From Arcuatula senhousia (lineage: Eukaryota; Mollusca; Bivalvia; Mytilida; Mytilidae): DNA of 64,000 bases. Shown here piece by piece: positions 59,619 through 64,000 of this stretch. The notes beneath the pieces were generated by a model, which was not told where the DNA came from, did no database searches, and saw nothing but the letters and a program-made list of their open reading frames with translations. Every line of letters begins with the position of its first letter. The first letter of the stretch is position 1. The stretch is from the NCBI GenBank assembly GCA_963971305.1, contig OZ020306.1, positions 5,634,842-5,698,841 on the forward strand, given 5' to 3'. The position numbers were made by a program, and so were the translations under genes.

Positions 59619-61884
59619 CTGAAAGATTTTATATCTTCAATAAAGTATCCACGGGTAGAAGTATGCTGCCATACAGACAGGGGCAGAGTTTGAATATTTA
59701 TGTCTGAGATAAAGTCTCACATACATCAAACTACGGGGGTTCATTCGCTATAGTTATAATGACATCAACAAATCCACTTCAGGAATACATACTCACTTGT
59801 CAATCAGTTAACATGGGATCAAAAAATATGTCTGGTGTCCCCAACTCCGGAGTAAATACTCACTTATCTGTTAATTCGTTAGCTATGGTTAGCATGAAAA
59901 TAACCAATCTATCTGGTGTCCCCAACTCCAGAGTAAGTACTCACTTATCTGTTAGTTCGTTAGTTATGGTTAACATGAAAATAACCAATATGTCTGGTGT
60001 CCCCGTTTCCATGGAAAATACTCACTTATCTGTTGTTTACATTTCAGGGGTAAATACCCACTTGTCTGTTAGTTCGTTAGCTATTGTTAACATGACGGCA
60101 ACAAATATGATAGGTGTCGCCACATCCAGAGAAAATTCTCAGTTATCTATAAGTCCCTAAGCTATTGTTAACATGGAGTTTACAAACATGTCTGGTGTTT
60201 CCACCTCACTTATCTGCGGGTTCCTTGGCTATAGTAAGACATAGAATAAACTAATATATCTAGTGTTTCCACCTCTGGAGTAAAAACTCACTTATCTGTG
60301 GGTTCCTTGGCTATAGTTTAAAACCTGACGTCAACAAATATGTCTTGTTTCCCCACCTCTGGAGTAAATACTCACTTATCTGTTAGTTCGTTAGCTATTG
60401 TTACCATGACGTCAACAAATGTGTTAGGCATCACCACTTCCTGAGAAAATTCTCAGTTATCTATAAGTCCGTAAGCTATAGTTAACATGGAGTCAACAAA
60501 TATGTCTGGTGTACCCACCTCTGGAGTAAATACTCTGACACTTATCTATTTATTCTATAGTACTCACTTATCTGTGGGTTCATTGGCTATAGTTAACATG
60601 GCATCAGCGAATATGTCTGGTGTCCTCACCTCTGGAGTAAAAACTCACTTATCTATTAATTGTATAGTACTCACTTATCTGTTGGTTCGTTTGCTATTGT
60701 TAACATGGCATCAGCGAATATGGCTGGTGTCCCCCACGTGGTGTCCCCACCCCTGGAGTAAATACTCACATATCTGTGGGTCATTAACATGGAGTCAACA
60801 AATATGTCTGGTGTCCCCATCTCTAGAGTAAATACTCTGACACTTATCTATTTATTCTATAGTACTCACTTATCTGTGGGTTCATTGGCTTTAGTTAACA
60901 TGGGTTCATTGGCTATGGTTAACATGACATCAGCGAATATGGCGGGTGTCCCAGCCTCTGGAGTTATAACTCACTTATCTATTAATTGTAGTACTCACTT
61001 ATCTGTTGGATCGTTGGCTATAGTTAACATGGAGTCAACAAATATGTCTGGTGTTTCCACCTCTGGAGTAAAAACTCACTTATCTATTTATTCTATAGTA
61101 CTCACTTATCTGTGGGTTCCTTGGCTATAGTTAACATGGCATCAGCGAATATGGCTGGTGTCCCCCACGTGGTGTCCCCACCTCTGAAGTAAATACTCAC
61201 ATATCTGTGGGTCATTAACATGGAGTCAACAAATATGTCTGGTGTCCCCACTTCTGGAGTAAATACTCTGACACTTATTTACTTATTCTATAGTACTCAC
61301 CTATCTGTTGGTTCGTTGGCTATAGTTAACATGGCATCAGCGAATATGTCTGGTGTTCTCATTACTTTGTCTGGCACCTTCCATTTCTCTGTCACAAAAC
61401 TTTTAATGGCTGTAGCTGACCACAGCGTTGATATTGAAACACCTATAATTATCGAAAACAAATAAACCATTAGCTGTGACAAAGATAAAAAGTCTAGTAA
61501 AATAGGTTTTATTCTATAAACGTACAAGTTCATCTTGTTGTAAGCGTTATTTCGTTTCAAAGAAGCAGAGGTATCAATGGGGCACCCGAATGTCAAAAGA
61601 CAAAACTAGTAACGCCAACGAGAACGAAAAAACAGACAACATATAAAACACGGAAACACACAAACTACTGAATATCAATTAACAATGCGAACTCTAGTCT
61701 TAGCTTTTGTTATAACAAAACACAAAAAGACTGATCAAAAATCAATCTTGATATTTCCCCCAAAGCATATCATGCAAGTATATTTATGATAGTACCTGTA
61801 TCTTTTAATTCGTTAGCCAAACCATGTACCAGCACCGTCATTCCTACTTTAGTAATAGAGTAAGGAGTTTTTCCTTTGAAAAAT
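59447..61884 (-). CDS. Short-chain dehydrogenase, HSDL2-like, last three exons
   Basis: NAD(P)-dependent oxidoreductase of the SDR superfamily, C-terminal part only. Exons on the minus strand are 61796-61884, 61301-61442 and 59447-59618; codons split by introns rejoin in frame. FFKGKTPYSITKVGMTVLVH contains the SDR catalytic YxxxK (YSITK). It is followed by VSISTLWSATAIKSF, equivalent to the VNALWPxTAI segment of HSDL2-type enzymes, then RTPDIFADAMLTIANEP and YNGQALIDEDLLRSVGITDF, equivalent to FTGNFxIDExxLxxEGxxxF. HSDL2 in vertebrates is peroxisomal/mitochondrial and adds an SCP2 domain; none is visible here. The Rossmann half must lie beyond 64000. The intron between the last two exons holds an array copied from the penultimate exon's end. 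SDR membership is firm; the HSDL2 subgroup is likely. Confidence 0.82.
59755..61300 (-). repeat. Array of the SDR exon-end/donor boundary
   Basis: Read on the minus strand, units of about 81 bp (with longer and shorter variants) contain ACACCAGACATATT(T/C)G, a CCATGTTAACTATAGCCAAC-GAACC(A/C)ACAGATAA block, then GTGAGTA and TTTACTCCAGAGGTGGGG. The first part is a copy of the authentic exon end (coding TPDIFADAMLTIANEPTD) and GTGAGT is its splice donor. I count 16 GTGAGT copies besides the authentic one at 61295-61300. Most copies read GATAA|GTGAGT where the gene has GATAG|GTGAGT. TTTACTCCAG in each unit could act as an acceptor. Plus-strand open frames here are shadows. Confidence 0.93.
61301..61442 (-). 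CDS. SDR gene, penultimate coding exon
   Basis: Acceptor gataattatag, donor GATAG|gtgagt. 142 nt: completes a glycine, codes 46 residues (VSISTLWSATAIKSFVTEKW, KVPDKVMRTPDIFADAMLTI, ANEPTD) and gives two bases of the next arginine. It corresponds to the substrate-loop and helix region after the YxxxK motif. Its 3' end is the template of the neighbouring array. Confidence 0.85.
61558..61700 (-). repeat. Retroelement 3' tail fragment in an SDR intron
   Basis: The minus strand matches the distal half of the retroelement tail (TTGATATTCAGTAGTTTGTG to GATACCTCTGCTTCTTT). It lies in the intron between 61443 and 61795. The hairpin part is missing. Confidence 0.75.
61796..61884 (-). CDS. SDR gene, exon with catalytic YxxxK
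   Basis: Acceptor tatcttgtag, donor ATACAG|gtacta. 89 nt coding FFKGKTPYSITKVGMTVLVH then GLANELKDT. Tyrosine and lysine of YSITK are the SDR catalytic pair. The preceding exon, expected to hold the catalytic serine, was not found before 64000. Confidence 0.82.
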
Positions 61885-62699
61885 CTACAAGATAAACGGA
61901 AAAAGACAGATAACTCAAGATCACTTTAATGAAACAATTATAGAGCAATATAAGAGTGAGTACAGTAAAGTGAACATTATGAACAAAAACAAATTAAGAC
62001 GTCATCTTGAGGCTTGCATATTCTCTTACTATTTTCTAAATCTTTTTCTCTGTAGATTGTTCTTTTGACGTCAATGTTGACGACAAAAAAAAAGGATTGT
62101 TGTTACTCTAGAAAGGATTTTAATCAATTCTAATATTTTCATCCCGAAACTGGTTCTTAAAGGAGCAAAGGCTAAAATTTAAAGAATTAAAACAAATTAC
62201 CTTATAACATTGTGCTTATGTTATAAATATGTTAAGTGTTGTGTGACAAGAGTGGTAAATTTGGATCCAAAAACATTCAAATAATTGATACATGGAAATT
62301 CTATAACTTCAATTCCACATGCACAACTTAAATCTCGTTTGAACGTTGTTTAAAAAAATCATATATCTTTAGTCGAGTAAACAAAGACTTATGTCGCTAC
62401 AGACCTATATCTAGGTATATTCACGACGTTTAACTCCCCAGTTAGTCAAACAAAGACTGGCTTATTTGGCCATTCCATTCATGAGTCGAAGAAACAGAAC
62501 AAATAATTGAGATGCTCATCTTTCTTGTTTTATAAAAAAAACATACTAGTACAGTTTGTTGGAAGTGACAATCGGCATCCTAATGGTCACAAATTATGCA
62601 TCATTTATGATTATTTTACCAGCTTCACCTTCTGACAGAAATGTCGTGTTTGTCAACGAGCATAGGCGTGACGATAAACCTGTGTAAGCAATTTAATTT
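61885..62699. other. SDR intron, nothing recognised
   Basis: Presumed intron of the dehydrogenase gene. No exon or repeat was identified. Confidence 0.45.
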
Positions 62700-62785
62700 C
62701 AAGGGTGACCCTCTGAAATTAAAATCCATATAACGGGTCTGTTCGTAAACTCCGTTAGCAGGAGCAAAAGGATGCTGCTATACAA
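62700..62785 (-). pseudogene. Diverged RT fragment
   Basis: The minus strand, after a frameshift, reads FAPANGVYEQTRY, corresponding to SAPAYGVYVSQLIRY of the RT at 7843-8514. It is more diverged than the other copies, so a different subfamily or an old relic. Confidence 0.5.
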
Positions 62786-64000
62786 CAAGAGGCTCCCAGG
62801 AGCCTGAATCGCTCACCTGGTCTTGATGTCAACCCTATGAAGAACTTTGTAGAGCTGAATGATCTGAACATTTAAGCAAGCAACAGCTTTTCTCTATCTG
62901 CAATAATTTTCATTCTATAGGCCAAAAACAGTTTTTTTTTCCTTTAAGGGGCTGTAACCCCTATAAGGGGTCATCTGGCAACTTGGACCCTATGGAGACT
63001 TTTGTAGAGCTAAATGAGCTGAACATTTAAGCAAGCAACAGCTTTTCTCTATCTGCAATAATTTTCATTCTATAGGCCAAAAACACTTTTTTTGCCTTTA
63101 AGGGGCTGTAACCCCTAAAAGGGGTAATCTGACAACTTGGACCCTTGGAAACTTTTGTAGAGCTTAATGAGCTGAACATTTAAGCAAGCAACAGCTTTTC
63201 TCTATCTGCAATAATTTTCATTCAATAGGCCAAAAACACTGTTTTTTGCCTTTAAGGGGCTGTAACCCCTAAAAGGGGTCATCTGACAACTTCGACCCTT
63301 GGAGACTTTTATAGAGGTACATGAGCTGAACATTTAAGCAAGCAACAGCTTTTCTCTATCTGCAATAGTTTTCATTTTATAGGCCAAAAACACTATTTTT
63401 CGCTGTTAAGGGGCTGTAACCCCTATAAGGGGTCATCTGACAACTTCGACCCTATGGAGACTTTTGTAGAGCTAAATGAGCTGAACATTTAAGCAAGCAA
63501 CAGCTTTTCTATATCCGCTATAGTTTTAATTCTATAGGCCAATAAACACTTTTTTTGCCTTTAAGGGGCTGTAACCCCTAAAAGGGGTCATCTGACAACT
63601 TGGACCCTTGGAGACTTTTGTAGAGCTTAATGAGCTGATCATTTAAGCAAGCAACAGCTTTTCTCTATCTGCAATAATTTTCATTCAATAGGCTAAAAAC
63701 ATTTTTTTGCCTTTAAGAGGCAGTAACCCCTAAAAGGGGTCATCTGACAACTTGGACCCTTGGAGATTTTTGTAGAGCTAAATGAGCTGAACATTTAAGC
63801 AAGCAGCAGCTTTTTTTCTCTCTGCAATAGTTTTCATTCTATAGGCCAAGAACACCTTTTTTTGCCTTTAAGGGGCTGTAACCCCTATAAGAGGTCATCT
63901 GACAACTTGGACCCTATGGAGACATTTATAGGAGTAAATGAGCTGAACATTTGAGCAAGCAACAGCTTTTCTCTATCTGCAATAGTTTTCATTTTATAGG
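62786..64000. repeat. Element with ~154-bp tandem core, runs off window
   Basis: It begins with a GGCTCCCAGGAGCC palindrome and TGAATCGCTCACCTGGTCTT, then about 8 units, each with GAGCTGAACATTTAAGCAAG, CAACAGCTTTTCTCTATCTG, CAATAATTTTCATTCTATAG and GGGGCTGTAACCCCTAAAAG-GGGTCATCTGACAACTTGGA. AAGCAAG anchors at 62874, 63029, 63182, 63336, 63491, 63645, 63797 and 63953 give a period of 152-156 bp. Each unit carries a GGGGCTGTAACCCC stem. No coding frame. It is likely inside the SDR gene's intron. Confidence 0.9.

Noticed and set aside
59759..61465. Plus-strand frames with repeated NMSGVPTSGVNTHLSVGSLAIV-type peptides
   Set aside because: They are the antisense of the SDR exon-end array. The minus strand explains the sequence through the authentic exon and its splice donor.
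61297..61596. A continuous 99-codon minus-strand frame starting at 61596
   Set aside because: Only the part from 61442 to 61301 is dehydrogenase. Upstream it runs through an intron containing a retroelement tail, and the VSISTLW segment joins the YxxxK exon by splicing instead.

Overview
The window is AT-rich, intron-containing, repeat-dense animal DNA. The protein matches and dispersed repeats (a CTCAC-tailed SINE-like family, elements with 150-170 bp tandem cores, a YIDD-type retroelement with a reused 3' tail) suggest a bivalve mollusc, probably a mytilid mussel. That placement is inference; no species marker is present.

Two host genes are supported. (1) A complete T-box transcription factor gene of the Tbx20/H15/midline class lies on the + strand. 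Its seven coding exons (28099-39088) join in frame through GT-AG junctions to encode 492 residues: an N-terminal eh1-like motif, a full T-box and a divergent C-terminus. (2) The last three exons of a short-chain dehydrogenase/reductase gene, HSDL2-like, lie on the - strand (59447-61884). They include the catalytic YxxxK; the N-terminal exons lie beyond the window.

The most unusual observation is that each gene has a tandem array built from one of its own exon-intron boundaries. Just before Tbx20 exon 3, the last 15 bases of intron 2 and the first 42 bases of the exon (57 bp, 19 codons) are repeated about 25 times. Each complete copy carries a 3' splice acceptor and the first T-box codons of that exon, and the 14 copies nearest the exon read in frame without a stop into the real exon. 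In the dehydrogenase gene, the 3' end of the penultimate exon plus its GTGAGT donor is repeated about 16 times inside the following intron.

Layout: 1-28 kb is intergenic, with retroelement fragments (2.5, 4.4, 7.6-8.9, 11.3-11.8, 13.6 kb), a foldback element (4.7 kb), a satellite with higher-order structure (15.4-17.6 kb), a terminal-inverted-repeat element (18.9-19.6 kb), a tandem-core element (22.7-23.5 kb) and a minisatellite (26.3-26.9 kb). 28-39.6 kb is Tbx20, with a TTAA-flanked MITE in intron 3. 39.6-59.2 kb is intergenic, with a small inverted-repeat element (41.5 kb), an hAT-like element with a perfect 8-bp target duplication (41.95-43.29 kb), SINE-like copies (45.2, 56.0 kb) and short tandem arrays. 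59.3-61.9 kb is the dehydrogenase gene end. 62.8-64 kb is a 154-bp tandem array that runs off the window. No tRNA, rRNA or CRISPR was found. The two genes show no evident functional link.
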